This document shows, one piece after another, positions 52,415 to 61,821 of a DNA stretch of 64,000 nt. This DNA comes from Sphingobacterium sp. B16(2022) (lineage in GTDB: Bacteria > Bacteroidota > Bacteroidia > Sphingobacteriales > Sphingobacteriaceae): the NCBI RefSeq assembly GCF_012030425.1, contig NZ_JAAUVN010000001.1, positions 992,001 to 1,056,000 of the forward strand, written 5' to 3'. Made by a program: the position numbers and the translations under genes. Position 1 is the stretch's first letter, and each line of letters starts with the position of its first letter. Under the pieces are notes generated by a model. It ran no database searches and had not been told where the DNA came from. It saw only the letters and a program-made list of their open reading frames with translations.

Positions 52415-53110
52415 ATGAAAAAAATAATGTTCTTCCTCTCATTATTTGCAGGGATGATAACGACGCACCAAGTTAGAGCTCAAGAATTGAAAGATTATGT
52501 GATTACGATGAAAGGGGATACGATTTATGGTGAAATTGGCTCAGTAAAAAGCAATAAGGTCAAAATGCTTGTTGACAGTGAAAAGAAAACTTATTATCCG
52601 CCACAGCTTTACCGTATCTATAATCATAAAAAAGAGAAGCATTATGCAACTTCATTCATTGAAGTGGGGATTGAGAAAATTAGGGATTCTGACCCAAAAA
52701 TGTATGTCATCAAGGAAAAGGTTAAATTGAAAAAGAAACCGCTCTTTACGGAAATACTGCATGATGGTGATATTATAGTTTATAACTTTAGAAAACAAAG
52801 TGGTGGCGGTATGATAATGGGTGCTAACGGTAAGATGATGAATGGTTTTTCAACATCAAGTAATTATTATTACGCATTGAAACGTTCCACTGGTGAAATT
52901 GCAGAATTGAAAATTTCAGGTTTACTTATAGGAAAGATGTCGAAGAAAAATCGTTATCTTAATCTAGCAAAAATGATTGCTGATGAACCTGAACTTGCTG
53001 CAAAACTTGAAAATGAAGAAAAGCTGAACTATGATTTATTCTCCAATTATATTAGAGAATATAATGCGATAAAAAAAGCGAATGATGTATATCCTATAAT
53101 GATATTTTAA
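52415..53110 (+). CDS. Hypothetical exported protein, 231 aa
   Basis: Signal peptide (KKIMFFLSLFAGMITTHQVRAQ), then a beta-rich mature part beginning LKDYVITMKGDTIYGEIGSV. This opening, with its T-x-x-G-D-T-I-x-G-x-I pattern, is common at the start of uncharacterised Bacteroidota exported proteins. A Gly/Met-rich loop (GGGMIMGANGKMMNGFS) interrupts the middle, and the C-terminus is helical (LNLAKMIADEPELAAKLENE). Function unknown. A strong terminator follows at 53168-53201. Confidence 0.6.
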   Translation: MKKIMFFLSLFAGMITTHQVRAQELKDYVITMKGDTIYGEIGSVKSNKVKMLVDSEKKTYYPPQLYRIYNHKKEKHYATSFIEVGIEKIRDSDPKMYVIKEKVKLKKKPLFTEILHDGDIIVYNFRKQSGGGMIMGANGKMMNGFSTSSNYYYALKRSTGEIAELKISGLLIGKMSKKNRYLNLAKMIADEPELAAKLENEEKLNYDLFSNYIREYNAIKKANDVYPIMIF

Positions 53111-53167
53111 TTTTAAAATACATAAAGAGTACTTCCTGGGCTCTTTATGACAATATGATTTCTTCAG

Positions 53168-53201
53168 AAAGAAAGTGCAATCCCAGGATTGCACTTTCTT
53201 T
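53168..53201 (+). terminator. Strong hairpin terminator
   Basis: A 16-bp stem (53168-53183 with 53186-53201, core GAAAGTGCAATCC) with a very short loop. It ends the 52415-53110 gene. Confidence 0.75.
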
Positions 53202-53236
53202 GGTACCCCCCCGATATAGTGCGGGGTTTATTGTGT

Positions 53237-53509
53237 TTAAATGATGTTCGTGTTTTTTAGTGCAAGTAATACAAGCGCTATAACCGCCCAAATGATTCCC
53301 CAATATTGCACAGGAATGAACCACATCTCGTGGCGCGCATTCTTATTCATTTTTATACCAAGAATAAACAGTATCGGTGTCGAAGCAAGTAGACTGTATA
53401 GGAAAAGTTGCAGACTTGAATTTCCATTGGTTCCAAAAAAGTAAATACCAATCAATATTGCACATACAGGAATAAGAAGGGCAATAAACCCCCAGCCTTT
53501 ATAAATCAT
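53237..53509 (-). CDS. Small integral membrane protein, 90 aa
   Basis: Three hydrophobic helices (about residues 6-25, 33-50, 68-84) and few charged residues outside the loops (KMNKNARHEMWF). No family recognised. It is in the same direction as the lipoprotein gene at 53615-54160, 105 bases away, but a common transcript is not certain. Confidence 0.55.
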   Translation of the reverse strand: MIYKGWGFIALLIPVCAILIGIYFFGTNGNSSLQLFLYSLLASTPILFILGIKMNKNARHEMWFIPVQYWGIIWAVIALVLLALKNTNII

Positions 53510-53614
53510 TATGATAGATTTTGAAGATTAGTAGAGATTCTGAAGTTTGTAACTTCTGTTGGATTTCTTTTGTAATATGATGCCCCACATTAATTATAGT
53601 TGAATTGACTGAAC

Positions 53615-54160
53615 TTAATCCCACTTTACATTCAGGTTATTTTCGGATGCAAATTCTTTTCCTAGCGCTGTAAGTGACATGAGACGCCTTTCAAACTCAA
53701 CGTTGTATTTTTTCTCAATTGATGTTATAATTTCATCTTTTTGTTGCTGGGAAGCTTTCGTGTCGCATAATTTTGCATAGGTTGTATACTCATTTTTATA
53801 TACCGGTAATACAAATTCATAAAGAGCAATAGCTTGTTTTTTGATTTCTTCTCTATCATCAGTATTAGTTGACAGTGCATTTAGATCTTTAAGGACTTTT
53901 TCCAAGTAAAGAATTTTATTCTGAACAACAATTGATGCCTCATCGCCTTTCTTTTTACTTGAGGGGATGTCAGGATACTCAATCGTATTGTCATTAAGCT
54001 GTTTTGCTAATCTGGGCGTTCCAAAATCTGATATGGTATTGGTATTTAAAATCGCTACACCAAAGAATTTATCTGGAGTTTCAGAACAGGATTGTAGGAC
54101 AGAAAATATCAGAAGGAGTGTACAAAGTTTGGTAAATAGTGATTTAAAGGAGTTCTTCAT
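53615..54160 (-). CDS. Hypothetical lipoprotein, 181 aa
   Basis: The signal peptide ends IFSVLQSC. The mature part is mostly helical and charged (KKGDEASIVVQNKILYLEKV, then DREEIKKQAIALYEFVLPVY, then KKYNVEFERRLMSLTALGKE), resembling a helical bundle. Not recognised. The 537 bases on to the sigma-factor gene (54161-54697) hold no gene I can support, only the sigma promoter. Confidence 0.6.
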   Translation of the reverse strand: MKNSFKSLFTKLCTLLLIFSVLQSCSETPDKFFGVAILNTNTISDFGTPRLAKQLNDNTIEYPDIPSSKKKGDEASIVVQNKILYLEKVLKDLNALSTNTDDREEIKKQAIALYEFVLPVYKNEYTTYAKLCDTKASQQQKDEIITSIEKKYNVEFERRLMSLTALGKEFASENNLNVKWD

Positions 54161-54662
54161 GTAATTGTTTTTTTGTAATAAAATTATCTGTTTTAATAAT
54201 AGATTTCTCCTAAGAAATCAAAAATTGAGCCATCTAATTCCATAATTTCCTATGGTTAGGATATACTGCTCATACTAAGTGTTTTTATTTTGTGATATAA
54301 TTCGATCAGTTATAACTGGACATAAATAGATTGTTCAAAGTTGTAGCACTTTAAGTGATCTTATGCGGAATTATTTAAACTTATTTTGACGCTTAATCCT
54401 AGTGTTTTTATCTCACTTGATATCTATCGCGTCATGTCGGAAAATCTTTATTAATAATATCTTGTCGTATTATTACCATAGGTGTCTTTTGTGCAGGTTG
54501 GTATCTCCTCGCTTCCTTTCTGGAAAGGCTTAGGTATATATGTGTTTTTTGACCGTCCATCGTGATCATGCTTATCCTTTTATGGGAATAGGTCTTGAGG
54601 AGTTTTACATTATCCTGAGGCTATTCCAATAAGCATGTCGTAAGGTTGATGGTAAGTTAATA

Positions 54663-54690
54663 TTGGCGTAATATCTTCGACCTATCTTTG
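54663..54690 (+). promoter_or_regulatory. Candidate promoter of the ECF sigma gene
   Basis: TATCTTTG at 54683-54690 matches TAnnTTTG, with TTG at 54663-54665, 17 bases upstream (slightly short of the usual 19-20). It lies only 8 bases before the ATG, so the message would be almost leaderless. Confidence 0.4.
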
Positions 54691-54697
54691 TCAGGTC

Positions 54698-55315
54698 ATG
54701 TCTACCCAAACCAAGAAGGAAATCTTTTATTTGTCTCGATTTAAAAATGGAGATCCACGAGCTTTTACCTTTTTTTTTGATTCTTACTGGGAAGAGTTAT
54801 ATACAGTAGCTTACCAGCATTTGCAGGATGAAGCGATTTCAAAAGACATCGTTCAGGAAGTATTTATTCAGATTTGGGAAAAACGCCACCTGCTTAAGGA
54901 GGATTACGAATCGTTAAAACCCTATTTTTTTAAGGCAATCAAGAATAGGATCTTAAATCATTATGCCACAGAGAAAGTACGCGAAAGCATCATGGAAAAG
55001 ATGTTGTATAGGATGGATAAGTTTGCTGTTCTAAACGATAATACACATGCGCAGTACCAGGAATTAGAAAATATAGTAGATCGTTCTGTAGCCAGGTTAC
55101 CCAAAACCATGCAGGCTGTATATCTTTTGAGAAATGATAATTACTCCATTCAACAGATTGCTCAAAAACTGAGTATTGCCGAGCAGACGGTAAAAAATCA
55201 TCTGTATGAAGCAAAGAAAATATTGAAGCAAGATCTGACGCAACGATTCGCCGACCACGATGATATTTTACTCGTTTTAGCGAGCACCTATCTATTTCAT
55301 AATTTCTTAACCTAA
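54698..55315 (+). CDS. ECF sigma-70 factor of a SusCD locus
   Basis: A 205-residue ECF-type sigma factor. Region 2 is FFDSYWEELYTVAYQHL through SKDIVQEVFIQIWEKRHLL, with the D-x-V-Q-E-V-F motif. Region 4 is RLPKTMQAVYLLRNDNYSIQ then IAQKLSIAEQTVKNHLYEAK, the HTH that binds the -35 element. In Bacteroidota this type is paired with a FecR anti-sigma and switches on a SusCD operon when substrate arrives. The FecR and SusC genes follow in order with gaps of 65 and 127 bases. Confidence 0.93.
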   Translation: MSTQTKKEIFYLSRFKNGDPRAFTFFFDSYWEELYTVAYQHLQDEAISKDIVQEVFIQIWEKRHLLKEDYESLKPYFFKAIKNRILNHYATEKVRESIMEKMLYRMDKFAVLNDNTHAQYQELENIVDRSVARLPKTMQAVYLLRNDNYSIQQIAQKLSIAEQTVKNHLYEAKKILKQDLTQRFADHDDILLVLASTYLFHNFLT

Positions 55316-55380
55316 AGAAAACAGTTTCTTAAAGTATTTTGAACCTCTTCACCTGTAGTAAGTAAAACAACAGCACACAA

Positions 55381-56355
55381 GTGAATTTAGAAGAGTTTAA
55401 AAATATAATACAGCGTTACCTGGCAGATAAACTATCTGATGAGGAAAAAAAGAACGTCGATAGCTGGTATGATGAGGTGTCTTCTGGTACAACAGATCCT
55501 TTTACAGATGAACAGCATAAAACCAAAGTAAAGGAAGCGATATTCGCGGCATTTCCTCCTGCCATTCAAGCAACTAAAAAACAGGCGCGCGTGGTACGGC
55601 TCCGCTGGATTTCTATTGCAGCTTCAGTTTTGATATTCGGTGTTTCAGGTTTGCTACTCTATCAAAGGTCGCAGCCTTTCCGTCAAGATACCACGGCGGC
55701 TTCAATTGTGTTCACACAGATTTCGACGCGCCCAGGTGAACAAATGGAGTTACAACTTCCAGATCATTCCACCATAATGCTAAATGGAAATACTCAGGTT
55801 CGCTATCATGAACAGGAGTATCTGCAAAGCCGAAAAATTTATCTGGATCAAGGAGAAGCCTTTTTTAATGTGCAGCGCGATACACTACATCCGTTTTCTA
55901 TCGAAACGGGAGCATTGACCATTGCTGTGCTCGGTACTTCTTTTAATGTCAATAATTCCGAGCAATCAAAAAATATTACCATTGCTGTTAAAACGGGACG
56001 TGTGCGTGTCGGGAGCAAGATAAATCCATCATTACACGTGCTTACAGCAGGAAAAAGTTTACAATATGAAAAAAATCTGGGGAGCTGTAAACTGTTTGAT
56101 ACTAATGCTGATCATGCCGATATCTGGACACGTGGAGGTATTTTAATGTCTGGCGCTAATTTTCAGGAATTGCAGGAACTTATTTACAACCGTTATGGCT
56201 TGATCTTACGCAGTGACAGCTTGTATACAGATCGTTTTAGCTATTCACTGCTTTTACCGCAGGTAAAATCGGTCGATCAGCTTCTTCATATGATCTGTCA
56301 TATTCACCAAATTAATTTTAGGAGGGAAGGAAATGAAATAATACTACATCACTAA
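55381..56355 (+). CDS. FecR-family anti-sigma factor
   Basis: A 324-residue anti-sigma factor with a GTG start. The cytoplasmic N-terminus (LSDEEKKNVDSWYDEVSSG) binds the sigma factor, a membrane helix follows (about residues 76-95, RWISIAASVLIFGVSGLLLY), then the periplasmic FecR domain (TRPGEQMELQLPDHSTIMLN, YLDQGEAFFNVQRDTLHPF) and a C-terminal DUF4974-type domain (FQELQELIYNRYGLILRSDS). It receives the signal from the N-terminal STN domain of the downstream SusC. No ATG fits this frame better; the domain begins immediately after the GTG. Confidence 0.92.
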   Translation: MNLEEFKNIIQRYLADKLSDEEKKNVDSWYDEVSSGTTDPFTDEQHKTKVKEAIFAAFPPAIQATKKQARVVRLRWISIAASVLIFGVSGLLLYQRSQPFRQDTTAASIVFTQISTRPGEQMELQLPDHSTIMLNGNTQVRYHEQEYLQSRKIYLDQGEAFFNVQRDTLHPFSIETGALTIAVLGTSFNVNNSEQSKNITIAVKTGRVRVGSKINPSLHVLTAGKSLQYEKNLGSCKLFDTNADHADIWTRGGILMSGANFQELQELIYNRYGLILRSDSLYTDRFSYSLLLPQVKSVDQLLHMICHIHQINFRREGNEIILHH

Positions 56356-56482
56356 ACTTAAAACAGTTAAAGTTGGGAAACGGGGGGAGTTTCTCAATAG
56401 AAAAGTGCTCATCTGGCAAACCGCAAAATCGACCAGTGAGCACCCTTAATTCATGTTAAATGATAAACATTAATGCAAATAT

Positions 56483-59400
56483 ATGTATAAAATTACGAAG
56501 CTCAGCACATTGGCTGCTGCATTAGCTTTCAGCTCATTTGTATTTATCTCTGAAGTTACAGCAACTTCAATTCATGCCCATAGCAGGCAAGTTAAATCAG
56601 AAGGAATCAATATCCATCTAAAAGCAGGTAATGCTTCGCAGGCGCTCATGCTTCTATCGCAGCAAACTGGTCTCGGTATCGGTTATGACAAGCAAGTTTT
56701 ACAATTGGAGAAAGTTCTGGTAAAAGAGCGTACTTTTCAAAATGCAAGTTTTGAAGAAGTATTGCGCTATATTTTTAGAAATACCAATATCCAGTCAAAA
56801 AAGGTAAACGGTGCTGTTGTTTTGGTGACCGAAGAAGTGCAGCAGACCTTTAATCTGCGTCTGCATGTCAGCGATAATGCACGCAAGCCAATTGCTGGAG
56901 CATCTATTAAAATTAGATCTAACGGTCAAAGTGTGCTAACCAATGCTAAGGGAGATGCTCAATTGAAAGTTCCGGCGGGTACTTATAACATCTTGGTTAG
57001 CCATATTTCTTATGGAACCAAGGAAATAAGTGCGCTAAAGATAGATGCTAATTCTGCTGGGGTACAGTCTGTCATTTTAGAAGAAAATAAAAATGAACTG
57101 GGAGAAGTGGTCGTCACAGCTCTGGGAATCAAACGGCAGGACCGTTCCCTTGGGTATGCTGTAGGTACAGTGAAGGGGGAAGATCTGAATCGGGTGAACA
57201 ATGATAATTTTATGATTGCGATGGCAGGAAAAGTTCCGGGGGTTGCGATCAGTGCCACAGGTCCTACGGGTTCTTCGGTGAGTATGGTGATTCGTGGTGC
57301 TTCATCCCTTAGTAGTGACAATCAGCCTCTGTTTGTCGTTGATGGCGTACCGATAATGAATCAGCTCAATAACATCGGCCAAATCGGTGATGATAATAAA
57401 GTCGATTACGGCAATGCGATCTCCAATATCAACCCAGAAGATATTGAAAACATATCTGTTTTAAAGGGACCCAGTGCCGCGGCTCTGTATGGATCGCGAG
57501 CTGGTAATGGCGTTGTTTTGATCACAACCAAAAGCGGTAAGAATGCGGAGAAAATGACTATAAACGTGACCAGCAATACCGTTTTCGATATTCCGTATCA
57601 TTACATTGACTTGCATAACAAATTTGCAAGTGGTACCATGCCCTGGAAACCCGGAGATCTCGCCGGCGATCTGAAGATTGAAGAGGAATCCAGTTATATG
57701 GTGGGGCCTGCTCTGGATAAAGGGTATAAGGCCATCCAATGGAATAGTCCACGTGATGCCGATGGAAATCAGATCCCGACAGAACTAAAGTCTTACCCGA
57801 ATAATATTAAAAATTTTGTACAGACTGGAATAACGAGTACCAATGGCATTTCATTGGCTAATCGCAGTGAGCGACTCGATTATCGTTTTTCTTATTCTAA
57901 TATGAACAATAGAGGTATTGTACCTAACGCCGATTTGTTTAGAAATACATTAAATATTAATGCAACGATGCGTCTACGGGATAATCTTTCATTGGGAATG
58001 TCTCTGGATGCGAGTCGAAACAATTCAAATAATCGTCCGGCTACCAATCGCGGAACAAATCCTTTGCAGGCGGCATATGAAGTCGCACCTCACATCAATA
58101 TCTTGGATCTGAAAGATTATTGGATGCCTGGACAGGAGGGGTTGCAGCAACGCTCGCAGTCAATTGGAAATTTTAATAACCCTTATTTTTTAGCCTACGG
58201 TGTCAATAATGGTTTTGTGCGCGATCGTGTATTCGGAAATTTGCGCTTGGATTGGAACATTCGGAAGGATTGGAATATGATGCTGCGCTATGCGACAGAT
58301 GTATACTGGGAGAATCGGGAGACTAAAATACCCTATAGCTATACCAATGAACCACGAGGTGCCTATGGCATTGTCAATCTGATGAATATGGAACAGAATA
58401 TTGATTTTCTGACTACTTATAATAAAAAGGTAGGCGACTTTCATGCAACAGGATCGCTTGGTGGTAATCTCCGTTATTCTAAATCAAATTCGGTACAAAA
58501 TGCCTCTAAGAATGGTGCTGGCCTAACCACTCCTGGTTTGTACAGTCTTTCCAATATCAGTCCGCTGAACTTGGATTTTGCAAGTAGTCTTTCAGAGCGT
58601 GCTGTCAATAGCGTTTATGGGTTGATCAATCTTAGTTATCGGGATATGGTATACTTGGATTTGACAGGTCGAAATGATTGGTCAAGTACTTTACCCGCCG
58701 CCAACCGTTCTTACTTCTATCCGTCGGCATCCCTGAGCGTATTGGCCGACCGTGTTTTTACGTTGCCAACGGCTGTGAGTCTCTTCAAGTTGCGGGGTGG
58801 TATCGCTCGTGTAGGAAATGATACCGGAAGCTACAATTTGTTTAATGTGCTGAGTAATCCCGGAAGCTGGGGTGATGTGTTGCGTATCACACGTTCTGGA
58901 AAGCTTCTTTTACCCAATCTTAAGCCAGAACAGGCTACTTCTTACGAGGTTGGTGCTGATATCGGAATCTGGAAAAACAGGTTAAAATTTGAAGGGACCT
59001 ATTATACGCTAGACAATAAAAATCAGATCATTTCTACGACATTACCGAGCTCGAGCGGATTTAGTTCGAGAAATATTAATGCCGGACTACTGAGTAGTAA
59101 GGGGATAGAGCTGGCATTATCTGGACGTCCCATTGAAAAGGAAAACTGGACTTGGGATTTGGGTGCTAACTGGTCACGTAATCGCACACGAATCAATGAG
59201 CTCTCGGAGGGTGTTGAATTTCATACTTTCTGGACAGATGGTCGAGGTGGAGCACGTACCTATGTAGGGGAAGAAATAGGTGATCTGTACGACTCTAAAC
59301 TCGTGACTGTTGAAGATCCATCATCTCCCTATAACGGTTATCCTATTTTAGATAAAAATGGTTCTTGGCAGGCTGTACGTATTAATAATAGCCGTAATAA

Positions 59401-60130
59401 GATCGGCAATTTTAATCCTGATTTCAGTATGGGTATCCAGTCCTCACTGCGTTATAAAAAATGGACAATGCACCTTGCCGCTGATCTGCGTTTTGGAGGT
59501 AAATTTATGTCTCAAACTTACCGATATTTTGAATCGAACCTGACTACACAACGGTTTTTGGATCAGTTGATCAATCCAAATGGACTGACAGGAGAGTCAT
59601 TACGGAATTATTTGATTGAAAATGATCTGGTCCGCGTACAAGGCAATCATTATCCTATTGTTGGTGGGCCTGGTGATGAATATGGGGGCTATCCTGTCAA
59701 TGTAGGTGGAAATGTTGGAAACTTCGGCGTATTCAATCCAGGAGTTATTGCTGAATACGATGCTCAGGGTAATATCAAAGGATATAAGGAGAATCTCGGA
59801 GGTGAGGGGACAAAGTATATCGCTTATTCAGACAATTATCCTTGGGATTTTATGAATGCAGCCACATTTGACGCATCATTTATCAAATTAAGAGAATTGT
59901 CCTTCAGTTATGATTTGAAAGGAAAATGGCTTACCCGTATGGGCATCGATGGTGGAAGTGTAGGGGTCTATACGCGTAATTTACTTTTATGGACAAAGGC
60001 TAAGGTCGGAATTGATCCAGAAATGGCATTTCAATCTGAGGTCGGAGTCGGTTTTAAGCAGGGGATAGAGCGTTACAACGTGACTCCTTGGGCTATGCCT
60101 ATCGGATTTAAAGTTAATATCACATTTTAA
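56483..60130 (+). CDS. SusC/RagA-family TonB-dependent transporter with STN signalling domain
   Basis: A 1215-residue outer-membrane channel and transducer. After the signal peptide: an STN (secretin/TonB N-terminal) domain at about residues 40-115 (GNASQALMLLSQQTGLGIGY), a carboxypeptidase-regulatory-like domain near 125-200, a TonB box at about 206 (LGEVVVTALGIKRQDRSLGY), a plug (VIRGASSLSSDNQPLFVVDG, then KGPSAAALYGSRAGNGVVLI) and a 22-strand-type barrel ending in FKVNITF. The STN domain fits the sigma/FecR pair upstream: substrate binding would activate the sigma factor. Followed 13 bases later by its SusD partner. Confidence 0.95.
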   Translation: MYKITKLSTLAAALAFSSFVFISEVTATSIHAHSRQVKSEGINIHLKAGNASQALMLLSQQTGLGIGYDKQVLQLEKVLVKERTFQNASFEEVLRYIFRNTNIQSKKVNGAVVLVTEEVQQTFNLRLHVSDNARKPIAGASIKIRSNGQSVLTNAKGDAQLKVPAGTYNILVSHISYGTKEISALKIDANSAGVQSVILEENKNELGEVVVTALGIKRQDRSLGYAVGTVKGEDLNRVNNDNFMIAMAGKVPGVAISATGPTGSSVSMVIRGASSLSSDNQPLFVVDGVPIMNQLNNIGQIGDDNKVDYGNAISNINPEDIENISVLKGPSAAALYGSRAGNGVVLITTKSGKNAEKMTINVTSNTVFDIPYHYIDLHNKFASGTMPWKPGDLAGDLKIEEESSYMVGPALDKGYKAIQWNSPRDADGNQIPTELKSYPNNIKNFVQTGITSTNGISLANRSERLDYRFSYSNMNNRGIVPNADLFRNTLNINATMRLRDNLSLGMSLDASRNNSNNRPATNRGTNPLQAAYEVAPHINILDLKDYWMPGQEGLQQRSQSIGNFNNPYFLAYGVNNGFVRDRVFGNLRLDWNIRKDWNMMLRYATDVYWENRETKIPYSYTNEPRGAYGIVNLMNMEQNIDFLTTYNKKVGDFHATGSLGGNLRYSKSNSVQNASKNGAGLTTPGLYSLSNISPLNLDFASSLSERAVNSVYGLINLSYRDMVYLDLTGRNDWSSTLPAANRSYFYPSASLSVLADRVFTLPTAVSLFKLRGGIARVGNDTGSYNLFNVLSNPGSWGDVLRITRSGKLLLPNLKPEQATSYEVGADIGIWKNRLKFEGTYYTLDNKNQIISTTLPSSSGFSSRNINAGLLSSKGIELALSGRPIEKENWTWDLGANWSRNRTRINELSEGVEFHTFWTDGRGGARTYVGEEIGDLYDSKLVTVEDPSSPYNGYPILDKNGSWQAVRINNSRNKIGNFNPDFSMGIQSSLRYKKWTMHLAADLRFGGKFMSQTYRYFESNLTTQRFLDQLINPNGLTGESLRNYLIENDLVRVQGNHYPIVGGPGDEYGGYPVNVGGNVGNFGVFNPGVIAEYDAQGNIKGYKENLGGEGTKYIAYSDNYPWDFMNAATFDASFIKLRELSFSYDLKGKWLTRMGIDGGSVGVYTRNLLLWTKAKVGIDPEMAFQSEVGVGFKQGIERYNVTPWAMPIGFKVNITF

Positions 60131-60143
60131 TATAAAGCCAACA

Positions 60144-61796
60144 ATGAACAATTATTTTAAAATTATAAAAATAGCATTATTTGTATCCGCCATAAGTTTT
60201 TGCTTGTGGAGCTGTAAAGATCTCACGGAAATCAATATCAATCCCAATGGTGTTAGTGAGGAAGACGCAAATCCAAATTTACTTTTACCTACGATACTTG
60301 CTGGTGCAGGAAGTAAATATAATGATCTCAGTTTTACAGATCTAGGTGGTGTAGTTCAATACACCCAACTGGATGCCTGGTTTGATTCGCACAATGATTA
60401 TGAGTGGACTGGGGGGATATTAAGTTGGGATGCTTATTATGGATTCTTACGCGATAATGAATTGATGCGTCGCCGGTCTGAAGAACTGGGGCTTGATTTT
60501 CATCATGGAGTTTCACTGGTCATGCGCGCTTATCTGTTTGGCTTGATCACAGATTTGTGGGGCGATGCCCCTTATACCGATGCGTTGAAAGCTGAACAGG
60601 GCGGAGTGCAGTACAACTTCCCAAAGTTTGATCGACAAGACGTGATCTACAAAGGAATAATTGAAGAGCTGAAACAGGCAAATACCCTATTTTCAAAACC
60701 AAATGGCCGTTATGACGTTTTGGCAAGTGCAGATATCTATTTTGGGGGTAACGTCGCAAAATGGCGCCGTTTTGCGAATTCATTGGCGTTGCGTTACTAC
60801 ATGCGAATCGCTGAAAAAGAAAATACATTTGCTAAGCAAGGAATAGAAAATATGCTGGCTCATCCGGCTGATTTTCCCATAATTACATCTGCAGAAGATG
60901 AGGTTTTGATGAGTTTTATGGGAAATAATGCATCAGATTCTTGGCCTTCGAATACCGTTTATGATGCAAGTGGGAGTAATTTTCGCCGGATGAAAATGTG
61001 TGCAACACTTGTTGATCGCTTGCAAGCTCTTCATGATCCACGCATTGCAGTTTGGGCAAAAAGGGTGGAAATCCCGATTGAGGTTCGTACGACTGAACCA
61101 AGTGGAACGGATAAAATTGTGAACGGTGTACGCATTGTTTCACCCGATGTGGTGAAAGGTATTGCGGTGGATGTGGATGCTCAATATGTAGGGCTACCAC
61201 CCAGTGGTTCTAAAAATCCATCGGCTTATAATCTCAATCCGAGTCCTGGACAAACGTCGGTGAATCCGCATGTTTCTTACCTCAATGATAGCTATAAAGC
61301 AGCTAAGGGGGGAATACTGAAAGCTCGACTACTGGCGGCATCTGAAGTGAGTTTTATATTAGCTGAAGCGGCATGGAAGGGATGGGCATTGCCAGAGTCT
61401 GCAAAGGCCTATTATGAGCAGGGTGTACGCAATTCGCTCGCTACCTGGGGCAAAGAAGATGCGTATAATGTATATATCCAACAGCCTGGTGTCGCCTTTA
61501 ATAACACCCAAGCACAGATTATGGAGCAGAAATGGATTTCTAACTGGTCAACAGCAACGCAGGCTTGGTTTGACTACAGAAGGACGGGCTATCCGCAATT
61601 GAAAGCTGGGCCTGCTGCGATTCGTTCTCAATTACCATTACGTATTCCATACATGCAGAATGAAATGAGTGTGAATCAAAAAAATGCAACAGAAGCATTG
61701 GCTAGAATTGAAAAAACGGCCTACTCACAAGCAGATAATGAAAATAGTGCATGGTCTAAATCTTGGTCGTTACAAGGAACGAACAAGCCATGGTAA
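60144..61796 (+). CDS. SusD-like (SusD-like_2) nutrient-binding lipoprotein
   Basis: A 550-residue lipoprotein (signal ends ISFCLWSC) of the SusD-like_2 branch. NINPNGVSEEDANPNLLLPT near the start, then YTQLDAWFDSHNDYEW, the LMRAYLFGLITDLWGDAPYT helix and the EVSFILAEAAWKGWALPESA helix with the late WISNWSTATQAWFDYRRTGY stretch all fit. This branch often serves phosphate-containing or peptide substrates as well as glycans. The next two genes are phosphoesterases, so the imported ligand is probably an organophosphate. Confidence 0.92.
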   Translation: MNNYFKIIKIALFVSAISFCLWSCKDLTEININPNGVSEEDANPNLLLPTILAGAGSKYNDLSFTDLGGVVQYTQLDAWFDSHNDYEWTGGILSWDAYYGFLRDNELMRRRSEELGLDFHHGVSLVMRAYLFGLITDLWGDAPYTDALKAEQGGVQYNFPKFDRQDVIYKGIIEELKQANTLFSKPNGRYDVLASADIYFGGNVAKWRRFANSLALRYYMRIAEKENTFAKQGIENMLAHPADFPIITSAEDEVLMSFMGNNASDSWPSNTVYDASGSNFRRMKMCATLVDRLQALHDPRIAVWAKRVEIPIEVRTTEPSGTDKIVNGVRIVSPDVVKGIAVDVDAQYVGLPPSGSKNPSAYNLNPSPGQTSVNPHVSYLNDSYKAAKGGILKARLLAASEVSFILAEAAWKGWALPESAKAYYEQGVRNSLATWGKEDAYNVYIQQPGVAFNNTQAQIMEQKWISNWSTATQAWFDYRRTGYPQLKAGPAAIRSQLPLRIPYMQNEMSVNQKNATEALARIEKTAYSQADNENSAWSKSWSLQGTNKPW

Positions 61797-61821
61797 TTTT
61801 ATATGTACACCATTAATATTG

